A stretch of DNA of 64,000 bases from Atrina japonica (GCA_030159075.1 BROG01000979.1:102501-166500), one strand, 5' to 3'; positions 1 to 20,935 are shown, counted from the first letter of the stretch. The notes: generated by a model from the letters alone, not told the origin. Program-made: numbers and translations.

Positions 1-1750
1 TAATTCGTGCGAGCGAGTCAGATTTGATAAAATAGTCAAAATTAATGTAATGACAAGCAACATCATTCTATTACACATTCTTGTTGATACACTTGATGTC
101 AAATGAATGTGAACGTAATGGACAGACTTGTTCAGGGGAAATTTAAAGTATATTTTAAGTCAATGGAACACGATTATACAGTTATATATTGCAAGTAAAA
201 CAAATGAACGAATAAGTAAAATATGTTCAGTAAATTAAGTAAACAAGAGGTTCCAATGAACCTGAATTACTACCCTTGATTAAATCAAAACAACTGGTTC
301 TGAGAATAAGATTTATTTTATATAGAGAGTCTATATGATTTATATGCATACATTTCTGACATTTGCGATATTAGATATACGAACTGGGGAAATTCTGCGA
401 TCGGGAAGCACACACCAAAACAAAAAACATGACTTTCCCTTATACCATTATATCTTATCCCTCATACCTTACAGGAACTTCTTTTTTGTAAGCAATGGAT
501 GTTCAAGTAACAAAAAAGGACATAGCAAGCAGCATATCTGCATTTTAGATAACAGTTTGATGAGTGGTAGTTGAAAGGAGTTTTATATGAATTTCCCATA
601 GCATCAAATTTAAAACTTTTCTTTTCGCTATGAGGCTTTATTTTTAGACTTATAACCATGATAATGAAAACATAATGAGAGCACATAATGCATTATGACT
701 TCAATATTTGGCATCAATCTGTTGAGTCAGTGGTTCTTGAAAAAAGAGTTTTGTATGGATTTCCAAATATGTTAAATTGAGTACATCATAGGGCATCTCA
801 AGTAACGGACATGAAAGTAACAACATTTGGAAAGTGCATCCAGATAAAATTATCTGCGATATTTGGCGGGGTTTTTGCGGAGAGATTCTATGGTTTTGGA
901 GAGGAAGATATGTCTCTCATAGAATCAAATGATAAACTTGGTCCCCACAGGAGCCTCATTTTTTCAACTGCAGAAAATGTAAATAACAACATTATTGGAG
1001 CAATTACCATAAAACATATCAGAATGAATTGACATCAATTTGCAAAGTGGTTTCTGAAAAAGAGTTTTTGTATATATATTTGCCATAAGGTCCAATTTTA
1101 AATTAATATTCCCTATCGAACCTCATTTTTAGCCAATGGACATGAAAGTGACAACATCATGCAGGCACATAACATACAAAATATTAGTATTATCTGGCAT
1201 AAAGAGCGGATCCTGAATAATAAAGATTTATATGTTAAACAGTATCCAATACTAAATTAAGTACCCTTACGGGGGCCTCATTTCACAACCCATCAACATG
1301 ACAGAAATAAAACTGAATGTACTCATAAAACATTATACAGCCATGATATTTTGAATTAATTGGTTTAATGGTTTTTGAAAATATTTTTAAGTTCAGCAAA
1401 TCAGAACTGAACTTATATTCAAATTTTATCCGTGACGGCTGGCTTCTTGAGTTTTGGATCACCATCAGAAAAAAAAATCAGAAAAGTAATACGTGAAGAT
1501 TATTACTGCAAAATGAAAACACCATTTCTTTTGTGGTTTCTAACAAGAAAATGTTTACATTTTCAACCTATCAGTATGCTTACTTTGCAGTGGCGACCAC
1601 TATATTGCATTTTACTAAATAATCATTCCTGCAAAGTTTGGTCCGAATCAGTCAAATGGTTTCTGACCAGAAGATTGACAAATATAACAAATCAGAGTGC
1701 ACTAGTTTGCCATGGCGAATGTTTTAGATTCTCAATCAACACCAAATGAA
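1..1750. repeat. Degenerate tandem repeat, period about 320 bp
   Basis: Landmarks such as CAGTGGTTCTTGAAAAAAGA recur in altered form near 291, 729, 1049, 1370 and 1659, and GGGCCTCATTT and CATGAAAGT(A/G)ACAAC boxes recur between them. The spacing is near 320 bp from 729 to 1370. Copies are much diverged. The short open frames here (335-574, 811-1032, 1432-1749) look accidental. Confidence 0.5.
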
Positions 1751-3560
1751 TACACCTCATAGTTATTCACCAAATAATATTATAAACATCATACCAAAGT
1801 AATAGTTTTGAATTAAAAAGGCCAAAACAAATTTTCAAGATGATCGTTTCTGTCAATGAGACTTTATCGGTTTAGCTCGAATTTAAAATAGATGCAAAGA
1901 GTTCTAGTGTATTGTAGAAAAGTGACCCGCATAGAAAAACTACCCGGGGTCAATACTTTACGTAGAAATCATACCCGGGCAGTTGAAGAAAATTTACCCA
2001 TACCTGTAGGAAAATGACCCGGATTCCAGGAGAACAAATGCAATTTAATACACATTTATAAATTTTACTGATGTGCTAAAAACACAAATCAAAGTAAACT
2101 TATGAAAAAACCATATCTTTGGCACAAACTTATAATTAACTCATGAAATAATAGCTTTCACATCAATGAAAATAGATGTTCATGTTTAGCTGTTCATTTG
2201 AGAGCTATGTTCTATGTTTTTCATAGATGCTCATGATTTTTATCAAAAGCAATCCGTCCGCAGACGCTAGACAGAGAAAACTTTTGGAGTGGCTTATTTT
2301 GTTTTCATTTGCAAACATTGTATATCTTTGGGCTACTCAACAATAATGCTTACAGAATTATGAAAGACATCTGATCTGATCATGAGAAGACGATATTTAG
2401 CTGTGTACCAAGATTTGGTAATTCTTTGGCCTTGGGGGGGGGGGCAGGTAGGTCCTCCGCTGTCTAGATAATAATTAGGCCTAATATATGCATGATATCC
2501 GTGTTTTTCGAAGTTATTTGTTTTGCTGGAATTTAAGTTTTCCCGTACCTTAAAAATCCAGCTGTATTTCCGCATGCAATAACCTTTCATATAAACTATT
2601 TCGCCATATCAAATGAGCTTCGTATTTCGGTCAGGAGGATCTCGGTCCTTTACCCGCTTGGTCTATCAGCTATCTTGGCCTTTAACACAATCGGCGTATG
2701 TTAAAGTCAACCAATTTTTATGTTTTTTATATTTTGTTTTGAAATACAATTTAATTGGAAAATACATGTATTATGCAAAATATGAGGTTTTCAAAGCTAT
2801 TTAAATACTTGAGGAAAATCGGATGAATATATGAATAAGAATGTCGGGTCACTGACAGAACTTTATTTACAATTTTTAATGTTACCCTGAATGCTGACAT
2901 TGCCAAAATCAAAACAATATAAATGTGAAATCTTTGCTTACCTCATGCTTTACAATCGTGTTGCCATGTTCGATAGAGTTGAGCAGTGCATTATCATATG
3001 TGTGAAGAATGATAATAAAGTCGAGGATGCGATGGGACGAGTTAAAACTGGGTCGAGATCACCCGATAACTGAAAATAGCACGTGCTTATTGGACACTCG
3101 GTAATTGTCGTAAAACATACCGAAAGTTAATTTGCAATGCTCAAGTAATGGCGGACAAACAATAATTGATATTACGGGTCACGTTTGACAATATTGCTGC
3201 AGATATACGCATGCGTTTGTTATTGTCATCACCAGGTGGTCTCTTTGGGGTATATATGAGACAGATCTAAGTAAATTATACAGATATTTACAGTAACAGA
3301 TGAAAATTATGCAAAGCCTGTTTATGGTGTTACCCAGTTTAAGGAACTCTTTTAAGGCATGGAACTGACTTTCTTCAAAACCTAAAAGTTCAATGCGATA
3401 CTTGTTATCCATACAATACTGACAGAATACCTACATAAATCGTTTCTGGCGAAAGGACGAAGTGGCTGAAGCCAAAGCAGAAGACAAAAAGTATGAAGAC
3501 CTCAATAGAAATCAAAGAGTTGTCACAATGGACATACAGTATTTAATACTTTGTCCTTTA
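1751..3560. other. No recognised gene
   Basis: AT-rich sequence with only short frames. It includes a run of G near 2437 and a CCACCAGGTGATCTCTTTGGGG-like stretch near 3230 that recurs near 47320. Nothing else is recognised. Confidence 0.5.
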
Positions 3561-3601
3561 TTGAATGTTAGCTAGCTATATGTTCTTTAAGGCAAAGCTA
3601 T

Positions 3602-3668
3602 GCTGCATACATACATACATACATACATACATACATACATACATACATACATACATACATACATACAT

Positions 3669-3705
<37 letters not shown>

Positions 3706-3800
3706 TACACACACATACATACATACATACATACATACATACATACATACATACATACATACATACATACATACATACATACATACATACATACATACGC
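3602..3800 (+). repeat. (ACAT)n microsatellite
   Basis: About 200 bp of ACAT units, interrupted near 3690-3715 by CA dinucleotides. Frames through it encode only HTYI- or MYVC-type repeats and are not genes. Confidence 0.98.
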
Positions 3801-4089
3801 ACGCACAAACACACATATACAGCAAAAACAGTATTTATGACCAGGTGGTCATTAAAGCAATTTTACTGTATTTTTCAAGGTCTACTCAAAACTACATTTC
3901 TATCCTGGCATACTGCCATGATTTGAAGTTTGATTGGCGGTGGTCAGTTACATACGTGTTTTGCTATATCATCCGAAAGAAAGTGCATCAAGTATAGACC
4001 TAACCAATCTGATACCGAGTTAACACGACTGAAGAAATCTAGAACAACTTTGAATTTTTTTAATAAATTGATAACAAAAGAAAAACTTA

Positions 4090-5010
4090 GAAATTTAAAA
4101 ATCTAAGTATTAAAACTTGCAACAAATTAAAGCAGTTATTCCTGCCGATTATCAAGCTTACTATCACTTTCAACAAACTGTCGGCATTTCTATGGGAACC
4201 AATTGTGCTCCGTTATTGGCCGACCTGTTCCTTTATTCATACGAAGCAGACTTCATTCAGAAACTGCTGAATCAAAAGAAGAAAAAGTTAGCGGTGTCCT
4301 TTAATTTGACATTTAGATATATCGACGACGTTTTGTCAATTAATAATGACAATTTTCATACATATGTCAATGCGATATATCCCAGCGAACTAGAAATTAA
4401 AGATACAACAGAATCAAGCACACACGCTTCATACTTAGACAGGAATTTAGCAACTAAGCTATACGACAAACGTGACGATTTCGGCTTTCCCATCGTAAAT
4501 TTTCCACATTTAAGTAGTAATATCCCTCAGTCACCCGCATATGGAGTTTATATTTCACAAATGATCCGATATGCCAGGGCGTGTACAACATATGAAGATT
4601 TCATATACAGAGGTAAACTACTCACTGACAAATTATTGACACAGGGATATCCAAAAACCACGTTTAATGTCAACGTTCCGCAAATTTTACGGTCGTATAA
4701 TAGTCTTGTTTGCGACTACTCTGTTTCACTAAGTGAAATGTTGAGTTGCCTTTTCGTTGGCGGGTTGTTGAGACGTCTGTACCAATTGTGACGAGGATAC
4801 ACTCCTCACGTGTTTCATTGGACTTGACTGTGGACTCACGGTGGGTGTGACCGGTCGACAGGGGATGCTTACTCCTCCATGGCACCTGATCCCACCTCTT
4901 GGTTTCCAGAGGTCCGTGTTTGTCCATTTTTACCGGATTTGTATCTATTTCATGGACATTCTATTGATTTATACTTTGGTATCTGAAATTTTTTATATTA
5001 TAAACAAACT
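4090..5010 (+). pseudogene. Penelope-like RT fragment with 3' tail (copy A)
   Basis: An open frame of 224 codons (4117-4791) holds the palm and thumb of a reverse transcriptase: GISMGTNCAPLLADLF, the catalytic RYIDDVLSINN, and SPAYGVYISQMIRYARAC. The N-terminal RT half is missing. Comparison with the other copies in this window shows small internal deletions after SYLD and near the C-terminus. A 3' tail shared with 20.5 kb and 37.5 kb follows to about 5010. The family resembles Penelope-like elements (YIDD box, R-AC motif in the thumb), but no GIY-YIG endonuclease is visible. It is a dead copy. Confidence 0.75.
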
Positions 5011-5454
5011 GATGATAAAGTATGTTATGTTAACAAATAAGGACATCAACACCATACTGAAGTATTAGGTAACCTTTCTAAATATGTTTTTATTTTTTGT
5101 AAGTGTTGAGTATCAGGAAATTCGACATCATTTTATGTTTTTCATTGAATTTTATGGTTCTTTTAAATTATCTATATCTGCTTTTATTACTAGTATTACT
5201 TTATGAAGAAAGATTTATGATCTGTTTAGATTCATACGATATATGTATTATTCCATTTCCAAAGTATCTCCCTGTCTATTACAAAAGACATGGATATAAG
5301 ACCGATGCTAAAATTTTACATTTGTTAGAGTCCTTTCAAATGGAAATGGACTTTTCATAGCCATACATCGTAGTCAACATATATAATCATAAATAAAATA
5401 TTCCAGAATTTCGTTTCTTTAAACATAAATGTTGTGATATGTTGTATCTGTTTG

Positions 5455-5776
5455 TATTTTTGTTGTTTTACATCCCGTCAGGAATATTTCACTTATATTG
5501 AGATGTCAATAGCTTAAGTTGAAGAGCCACAAATGTTGACCTGCTCTATGGAATGACGCCGATGTAGTGTGGGTTCTTTTGCGTGCCACGCCTACTGTGA
5601 CCTCTGTTTTAAGTCTTTTCCGATAGACCTGTGACTTTCATTACGTTTGCCGTGCGCTTGACCAAGGAACTATCACTATCATTTTTAAAAGGGCTTTGGT
5701 ATCACCCAGTACTCGGAATCGAACCCGGAACCTTCCGCTTGCGAGTCGAACGCTCTACCACTAGACAACAGGTGGA
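5455..5776 (-). repeat. tRNA-derived SINE, copy 1
   Basis: The minus strand from 5776 begins with a tRNA-like head containing a perfect GGTTCGATTCC B-box and a TAGTGGTAGAGC A-box region. It ends with the ACATCCCGTCAGGAATATTTCAC-type tail shared with copies near 33.3 and 59.9 kb. The head resembles a tRNA, but it continues into the shared body, so a SINE is preferred over a tRNA gene. V-SINE or MetaSINE superfamilies of molluscs are candidates. Confidence 0.65.
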
Positions 5777-6039
5777 TATGTTGTAAGATATAGCTGTTAT
5801 TATGCGTCCAAGTCATTTTTTTCTTATCTGCTATTGTAAGCTTTAGTTTATCTTTACAGTGTTACGCCAGCTGAGGGATTATTAGAACAGTAAAACCATT
5901 TGCAGTTTTCCAAAATACAAGCAATTGGCTGTACAAAAAGCCCAAAGTGCAATTATTTTAACATTTTAAGTGTTGCAAAGTACTTTTTGTTAATCTACTA
6001 TTATCGGTTTACAAATAGCGTCTTCTTGTTTAAAAGTCG

Positions 6040-6360
6040 CAAAACAAGCGGAGCAAACTTAACTGTTTTTTACTACTTAGAAAGATATGCAATAACAAAA
6101 AAGATATATACAAAGGCATAAAAATTTATACATTTTGCGAAGATTGCTTGAGAAACCCAGGTTTGGTACTTAACTCAATCTTACTATCTATACATGAATA
6201 CCACACTGGACCTGACCTTATTTTTACAAAATATATAAGAATATAAAATTATGTATGCCTGTATAGCTCTTATTTGTTATTGTACACCAAGTAAAATAAG
6301 TAGAAATATAACCGAAATATTATTTTGGTAAACTCAGCTAATACCCCTTTAGATAATTAT
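6040..6360. mobile_element. Foldback MITE, copy 1
   Basis: The left arm (AATAACAAAAAAGATATATAC, then an ATACATTTTGCGAAGATTGC-like part) is the inverted form of the right arm, which ends CAGCTAATACCCCTTTAGAT. The same arms occur at 26465-27110 and 61070-61310. It has no coding capacity. Confidence 0.55.
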
Positions 6361-6531
6361 TCCTGAAAATGTCGGTTTTGTAGTGGAAGCTTTGTGTGTG
6401 TTCTTCGTACAATGTTTTGATAGATATAATGTTTCGCTCAATTGTCTACGATTTTACATAACAATTAATTAATTATTGATGGTTATAAGAGTACATAATT
6501 ATTAATTATCAATTGGGTGCACTGTACGTAC

Positions 6532-6800
6532 GTGTCAGTTCCGTTGACAAACAGAAATTAGCTATTTAAGTTGGAATATAACATCACCTTTGTATTGTAA
6601 ATACACACAAAACATGTATTTGTATTATTTAGGAGACATCAAAATTTATATATCTATTTTGGAGTGTCAGTTCCGTTGGAAAATAGAAATTAGCTATTTA
6701 AGTTGGAATAAAACACCACCTTTGTATTGTAAATACACACAAAACATGTATTTGCAATGTCTAAGGGACATCAAAATTTATATATTTTGGGTGACATCAA
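6532..6800 (+). repeat. Tandem duplication, 131-bp unit
   Basis: The unit starting GTGTCAGTTCCGTTG at about 6532 repeats at about 6664 with few changes, and both copies contain TTTGTATTGTAAATACACAC. The 85-codon frame across both units is not considered a gene. Confidence 0.85.
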
Positions 6801-7227
6801 AAATTTATCTTCAAGATATCTGTACTGTTCTGACCATTTTATTGTAAATAAGCACACATTTATATCTGATTTTTGTGCGGTCATATGACATCGCAGTGAA
6901 TACGAAGAATTCCAATTATATTACCTCCTGTTTTGTCGGTTTCCTTAATGCCATCGTTACGTGGATGTTATTGTTGTTGTTGTTGTTGTTGTCGTTTTTC
7001 TTTCATATATCCGTTAATGATAAGTGCTTAGTGATTACATTACATACAGAGTTTGTAATCTTTTTTAGTAAATCAAGAAAGTCAAGCTAATTTGATATGA
7101 GTTTTAACCTGTATTAACGGAGATACAAAATGACGGCGTCAGAAAACATGACACGAATCCTAAATGGCTTAATAGCACATAGTAAATCTGTTCTGATATT
7201 AGTTACCTGACGCCGATATGAGATGGC

Positions 7228-7354
7228 AATGTAAGGAAATGTTTCTCAAGTTAATCTTACGAAACCGGAGTTGACCATGCTTGCAGTGGTTTTGACGTCA
7301 CGTGATCTGAGTACAGTCATGACTTCTCAAGTGACCCACTATATATAAAGACTC
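7228..7354 (+). repeat. 127-bp direct repeat, left copy flanking A/C tract
   Basis: Ordinary-composition sequence from AATGTAAGGAAATG to TATATAAAGACTC, repeated at 15311-15437 with equal length and about five substitutions, all in the last 45 bp. It contains TGACGTCACGTGA and a TATATATAAAG box. The A/C-only tract begins at its last base. Confidence 0.95.
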
Positions 7355-15310
<7,956 letters not shown>

Positions 15311-15437
15311 AATGTAAGGAAATGTTTCTCAAGTTAATCTTACGAAACCGGAGTTGACCATGCTTGCAGTGGTTTTGACGTCACGTGATCCGAGTACAAT
15401 CGCGACTGCTCAAGTGACCCACTATATATAAAGACTC
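15311..15437 (+). repeat. 127-bp direct repeat, right copy flanking A/C tract
   Basis: Right-hand copy of 7228-7354 with no indels. From here the normal sequence continues (CCCTGTCTTTTGTGACTG), so this copy is joined to its natural downstream flank, while the left copy has the natural upstream flank. Confidence 0.95.
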
Positions 15438-15569
15438 CCTGTCTTTTGTGACTGTATCTAAGGTGGCCAAACAGTATTTTTATATATTAACTGGTCTGTA
15501 TTAAGTGACTTCCCGTCTTATGTGACCAAATTCTTCAAGTCCTTTCGACAGTCAAGAAAGTGACTACTG
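15397..15569. mobile_element. Small TA-flanked MITE (173 bp)
   Basis: The left end CAATCGCGACTGCTCAAGTG and the inverted right end CAGTAGTCACTTTCTTGACT form imperfect terminal inverted repeats, and both ends abut TA. Inner GTCTTTTGTGAC and GTCACATAAGACG motifs are also inverted. It looks like a non-autonomous Tc1/pogo-type element. The left copy of the 127-bp repeat holds only its first 41 bp, starting CAGTCATGAC at 7314. Confidence 0.55.
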
Positions 15570-17160
15570 TACAAACTATTATCAAAAATCCAAACGGAAT
15601 GGATCAACAAGAAAAGAGATTTATTCCGAGTAACTCAACAGTACATATCAAAGCCGCTTACTAATTCTGTTTAGTTATATTCCTAACACCAATACGGGAT
15701 GCCGATGGTGGTAAACCCGAATTGTGGTAAACAAGCCACTTTGGTATTTACAAATACTGGAGTTGAAACCTCATATCGTCTTCTGTTGTTTTAGTTTTCA
15801 ATTTCAGTTTAGTCAGTATCTGCTGATTTGTCGACATCATGACAGATAGTGCTATAGAAAGTCAGTCTTCGAGACACGACATACTCTTATTTACTTTTTG
15901 TTATACTTTGAAATTTTTCAGTAGAATTATTAGAATAAAAGTACCATGATGACGTCAACGCACAGTATCTTGTTACATTTCTATAAGTGTGTTTTTAGTA
16001 GACAACTGATTAAAGAAATATTTAGGGTATCTAACAGCTAGACAAAAATCTGATTGTTCAATGAGATTTGATACATTCCCATGGGATATGACATATAAAA
16101 ATTAATTGATTTTTAGTTTGACTTGTCAATTAATCTGAAACAATAAACGTTTTACATGTCAAAGTCCGTGTCAAATCGATTTCAAAGTACCTATTATTAC
16201 ATTTTTTTTCTATTTAAATCCATAAAGTTGTCCGTACAAACAAATGAAACATGATAATCAATATTTCATTTGTTTAGACCAGCATGTAGAACGATGTTCA
16301 CAGACATGAATTTACAAATGAAATGAATAACTTCCGTATAGACTATAATTAAACTGAAAACAACAAATATTTATCAATAATAGAAATAGTACTTTTGTGC
16401 AGAAGCATTTAATTTTAAAGTTTTATGGCTGTTTACACTGATGATAAAGCAACATATATCAAACTACGGCAAGACATCCGCGAATCAGTTTGTTGAAATG
16501 AACACTGGAGATTTATATTTAAATCATTTTGGGCTTATCTTTTACTCGTTTTGATTTCAAAGATAGTAAACTACAATCATTACAAGATAAAAAAAACTGA
16601 AGTGACAGACAACCGGGAAATATTTACATGCTTCGTGATCTTGAAGCGGAACCAAGCAAAAACGAAATTGATCTAAGCTTCCACAGGGAGGTAAACAACA
16701 CTGCCATCGAATTGTTTTACATAATAGTCCATTACCATAATAGTTCTATTGTACATGTATAACATAAACAAAATAACATTTCAACGTCCTCCTTATTTAG
16801 AAAGGTTCATGCTTTAAATTATAATCTATTATCAACTTAATTATCATTAATGATTTAGTTATAGTACACATACAATAAAACACATCAAGCCAGTGGCAAA
16901 GTTTTTTCAGTAGAATATATATTTATAATTTAAAAATTAAAACACCAGGAAAAACGTTTTTCATTGTCACTTTCAGTTGTATTCAGTACTTTGTTAAGAC
17001 AAACAATTTTTCTTGGTCGTTTTTACTGTTATGTAGTATTATACGGAACATTGATATTATTTAATATATACAGTATATATATACATAAAGATAATTAACG
17101 TTTTGCATGTCATGAACATTAGATAAATTGTTTACCTGTGTCGTAGTCATAATTGTGATA
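15570..17160. other. No recognised gene
   Basis: AT-rich non-coding sequence. No open frame, structured repeat or RNA gene was recognised. Confidence 0.5.
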
Positions 17161-17465
17161 CCACATTTAAAGGTGGTTACATATCGCCCGACATTTCATA
17201 CCGACTGAATCTTTTTAACTGAGAAAATTATAAAAATCCTCAAAAGCTAAGATAGCCATATAAGTGATTAGCCTTAGACAGATAGAGCAATACATTAAGG
17301 TTAGTTCTTGGCCTTGAATGATATTACTTTTTGTTTTCGAACTCTGCATTTATCTTAAATTCGAGTTCAACTGATGAAGTCTTATAGACAGATACGATCA
17401 TTTAAAGCATTTGCTTTGGTGCCTTTTTTCCACACTATAACTTTGGTATTATGTTTATAATATAT
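17160..17465 (+). repeat. Dispersed repeat family R1
   Basis: It contains TTCGAGTTCAACTGATGAAG and ends ACTTTGGTATTATGTTTATA. The same order of blocks recurs at about 23150-23350 and 24690-24890, and partly at about 58200-58265, all on the + strand. Non-coding, probably a non-autonomous element. Confidence 0.7.
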
Positions 17466-18067
17466 TGGAATGCAAGAAGAAACAAACATTATACTGAACT
17501 AAAATGGAAATCATATCCGTTTATCTTAGTTACTGACCTAAATTCAACCACATTTTAAAGTTCACCCTCTTATCATAAATGTACAGAATTAACATTTGCA
17601 GCACAACAAGTCTGTAATATAATGTTAAAGTAATTTACTTATGTATTTCCTAATAGGAGATTTTTTTAAGAAAGGAAATTATCTAAATAGCGGTCTGGTT
17701 CAACCATTATAGACGCTTAAATGAGACACACGTACTTGCAAATGACACGAAAGTGAAAGCTGCAAGTTAAAATACACGGAAGAAATCACAGGAAAACTGG
17801 GTTATACATTTTGATTATGAAATATGAATATAATTAGGTGCATATAGAAAACGTGTTTTGTTTTTTGTTCACGGGAACAAAACTCTAGCTTATCTAAAAT
17901 GGATCAGTACATATTTCTGTTTTCCATATAAACTTGCTAAATGCGTATGTAGCCACTAGTATTTCGTTAAATCGAGATAATTATTTTTACAACATAGATA
18001 AGTCAGACAAGTTATCATTACGATAGCCATCAAATACTAAAAAGACAACTGGGCAGTACAACACATA

Positions 18068-18112
18068 TGACGTCATAAAATCCCCTACGACGTCACCATT
18101 CCATATATAAAT
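18068..18112 (+). promoter_or_regulatory. CRE pair with TATA box (promoter-like)
   Basis: A perfect palindromic CRE TGACGTCA (18068-18075), a second ACGACGTCACC (18087-18096) and a TATATAAAT box (18104-18112) lie within 45 bp, a compact core-promoter layout. It lies about 390 bp upstream of RT copy B and may be that element's promoter or an unrelated site. Inferred from motifs only. Confidence 0.4.
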
Positions 18113-18498
18113 CATAACGCCCCCATCATCATATACTTAGTATGGTGTAGTTACCGAGCATTTTGTTTACGTTAGTTACAGTAGAGAGTATGAATAAGGG
18201 TACTATGTAATTGTGCATTAGTTGCATATAGCACGCAGTGAGTAGTTATTGACCGATAGTAAATATGTATTGTAAAAACATTTGAAAGCTCAGACAGGAA
18301 ATGTTCACATGGTTTTTCTCTCTTCCGTCTCACTCATCCCATATTGGCTTCATCTTAATATACTAATTTTTCTTTGTAATTTACGTTTTTATTTGTTCGA
18401 TGACTATGGTGATGAAGAATTTGAAGCCGATGATGACGATATATGATGTAATGAAATGGACTATATAAGATACTTTTTACGATGATGAATATTGTAAT

Positions 18499-19600
18499 AT
18501 GTCTGAATATATCGGAGTGCTTCGCTTCCTATCCTTTAAATGCGTTGTTTATTCGGATTCCAATAATAAGTACACTGAGAACGACGTTATCAAGATGCTG
18601 AGGTTTTTGGTGGACAACATATTCTTGGTTTTTGCGGGAAAAGTTTTCCAACAGATTGTTGGCATTCCAATGGGTACCAATTGTGCACCTCTTTTGGCTG
18701 ACATCTTTTTGTATTCATATGAAGCGGAATTTATACAGTCTTTGCTCTCCAAAGGAAACAAACAGTTAGCATCTCGGTTCAATTTTACTTACAGGTATAT
18801 CGATGACGTCCTGTCCATAAATAATCCAGAATTTCAGAATTACCTCGGCCAGATATATCCTGTTGAACTAGAGATCAATGAGACAACAGAGAGCAACACA
18901 TCTGCTTCTTACCTAGATTTACTCCTGTCGATTGGAAAGGACGGTCAACTTCACACCTACTTTTATGACAAACGCGACGATTTTCCATATCACGAACTTC
19001 CCATTTCTAAGTTGTAATATTCCATCTTCTCCTGCCTATGGCGTTTTCATTTCACAACTTATACGTCATGCCAGGGCATGCTCTTCTTATGAATGTTTTA
19101 TTCTGAGAGAGAAACGACTCGCCAATAAACTACTTACACAAGGTTACAAGGTTGTTGAACGCTTGAAATCGTCATTCAAGAAGTTTTATGGTCGATACGG
19201 GGATCTTGTTAAACATTATGAAGCCCCCTTCTCAATAATATTAAATAGTATTCTGGAGCACGGCCGCAAACAGTGACTCCGTTTCGCCAACCGTGCTTTT
19301 CGCCAAACTTGGCCTTTTCACCGAATTTCATGGTACTAGAAAGGTTTCCATGGAACATTTGCGACGGGTGTAGCATGCCAACAGATGATGCTGACTCTTT
19401 CCGGACACCTGGTCCTCTCCTGTTGGGGCAATTGTTTTTCATGTTGAGACCATTGCACATCTAATTCGTCGTGTTCTAATGGACTTGAGCTTCGATTATT
19501 AATTGGTACTTCTTCATTTTTACTCACTGTATAAATGGTTTCTGTTAGTTTGAGTAAAACGAATAAAGAAGATAGTGTCTATTTATATCTCGTCCATCCG
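18499..19600 (+). pseudogene. Penelope-like RT fragment with 3' region (copy B)
   Basis: A frame at 18499-19017 encodes GIPMGTNCAPLLADIFLYSY and the catalytic YRYIDDVLSINN. After YDKRDDF near 18985 the reading shifts to another frame (to 19276), which carries SPAYGVFISQLIRHARAC and KKFYGRYGDLV, so a frameshift breaks the gene. The N-terminal RT half is absent. The 3' region to about 19600 recurs inverted at 20727-20935. It belongs to a subfamily different from copies A, D and E. Confidence 0.78.
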
Positions 19601-20039
19601 GTGTGTTAATTCATACGCTAGGAATGATAATAGTGAAATATGTGTGTCTACATATTCCGAAAGAGAAATTAATAAACGCGCGGGGAGAATCGCAATCAAA
19701 GTCAAAGATTTATTATGATATTCTATTATCTTAATTGCTAATAACAAGGTTTAATTTATTCAAATGTGCTTGTCAAATAGGCTACTTTGTGTTGACCAAA
19801 TTTGTGTTACACGTCACCATATATTTACATATCCAAAGTAGGTTAAATATTTCTGGTGTCGAAGTCCTAAAGTGTTTCAGAAAAACAGAAATTTAACATA
19901 CATGCTTTATGAATTAATTAAGCACGTTATATCAAATTGTAAAATAATTATCTGTTAATGTAAAAATACATTAAGATTTACAAAATCGTAAAAATATATA
20001 AAAAAAAAATCACAGATACCAAAGTGTAAATTTCCAGTA

Positions 20040-20935
20040 TGTCCAGGATACATATGCAAATATAGTGAATATTGGGCAAAAACGGACCTCTGGAAATCCA
20101 CAAGTGGGATCAGGTGTCATTGAGGAGTAAGAATTCTCTGTTGACGGGTCACAACCGTCGTGAGTCCACAGTCAAACCAAGTGAAATAAGCAAGGAACAA
20201 ATTCTTGTCACTACTGGTACAGACGTACAGCAACCGTTATCGCACATATATCTCAACATTTCATTTTGTGAGTAATCGCAAACAAGGCCATTATACAGTA
20301 AATTTTGCGGTGGTATTTATTGTGTTGACAACAATGAGGTCATCGTCATCTAGGTCATCATGGTATACAGATGATACAGATTTTATTTTGTTATTCTACA
20401 TCTGTTCTCAAGCTCAACTGTTTAAGTTTTATTTCATACAGAATATAAAAATTTCAGATACCAAAGTATCAATCAATAGAATGTCCAGGACATAGATACA
20501 AACCCGGTAAAAATGGACAAACACGGACCTCTCGAAACCAAGAGGTGGGATCAGGTGCCATGGAGGAGTAAGCATCCCCTGTCGACCGGTCACACCCGCC
20601 GTGAGTCCACAGTCAAGTCCAATGAAACGATCGTCTTCAGAATTTGGCCTCTTTTCTGGAAAACTGTAATTTGGATGTTTATTATATACACACGTGCAAT
20701 CTATTTTATTTGTATAAATTCTTATTTCAGACTATACAATTAAAATAAGAATCAATAATTGGTAAAAATGAAGACGTACCAATAGATAATCTAAACTTCA
20801 AGTCCTTTAGAGTTCGGAAATTCGGATATATAAATGGTCTCAACATGAAGAAAAAAATGCGAATCCCAAACGGAATGGGACAGGCTTTCCGGAAAGGCAA
20901 TATTACTAGACCAATTTCCATATCATTGATCTAGG
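20040..20935 (-). mobile_element. Inverted 3' tails of Penelope-like elements
   Basis: Three minus-strand pieces lie in a row. 20040-20275 and 20440-20640 both match the 3' tail of copy A (GACCTC..AAGAGGTGGGATCAGG, then GTGAGTCCACAGTCAA). 20727-20935 matches the 3' region of copy B (GGTCTCAACATGAAG). No RT catalytic motif is present in them. Confidence 0.7.

Noticed and set aside
3565..3926. Open frames encoding HTYI or MYVC repeats
   Set aside because: Translation of the ACAT microsatellite in all frames and on both strands.
5703..5776. tRNA gene on the minus strand
   Set aside because: The B-box is perfect, but the acceptor stem pairs poorly and the sequence continues into a body shared with two other SINE copies.
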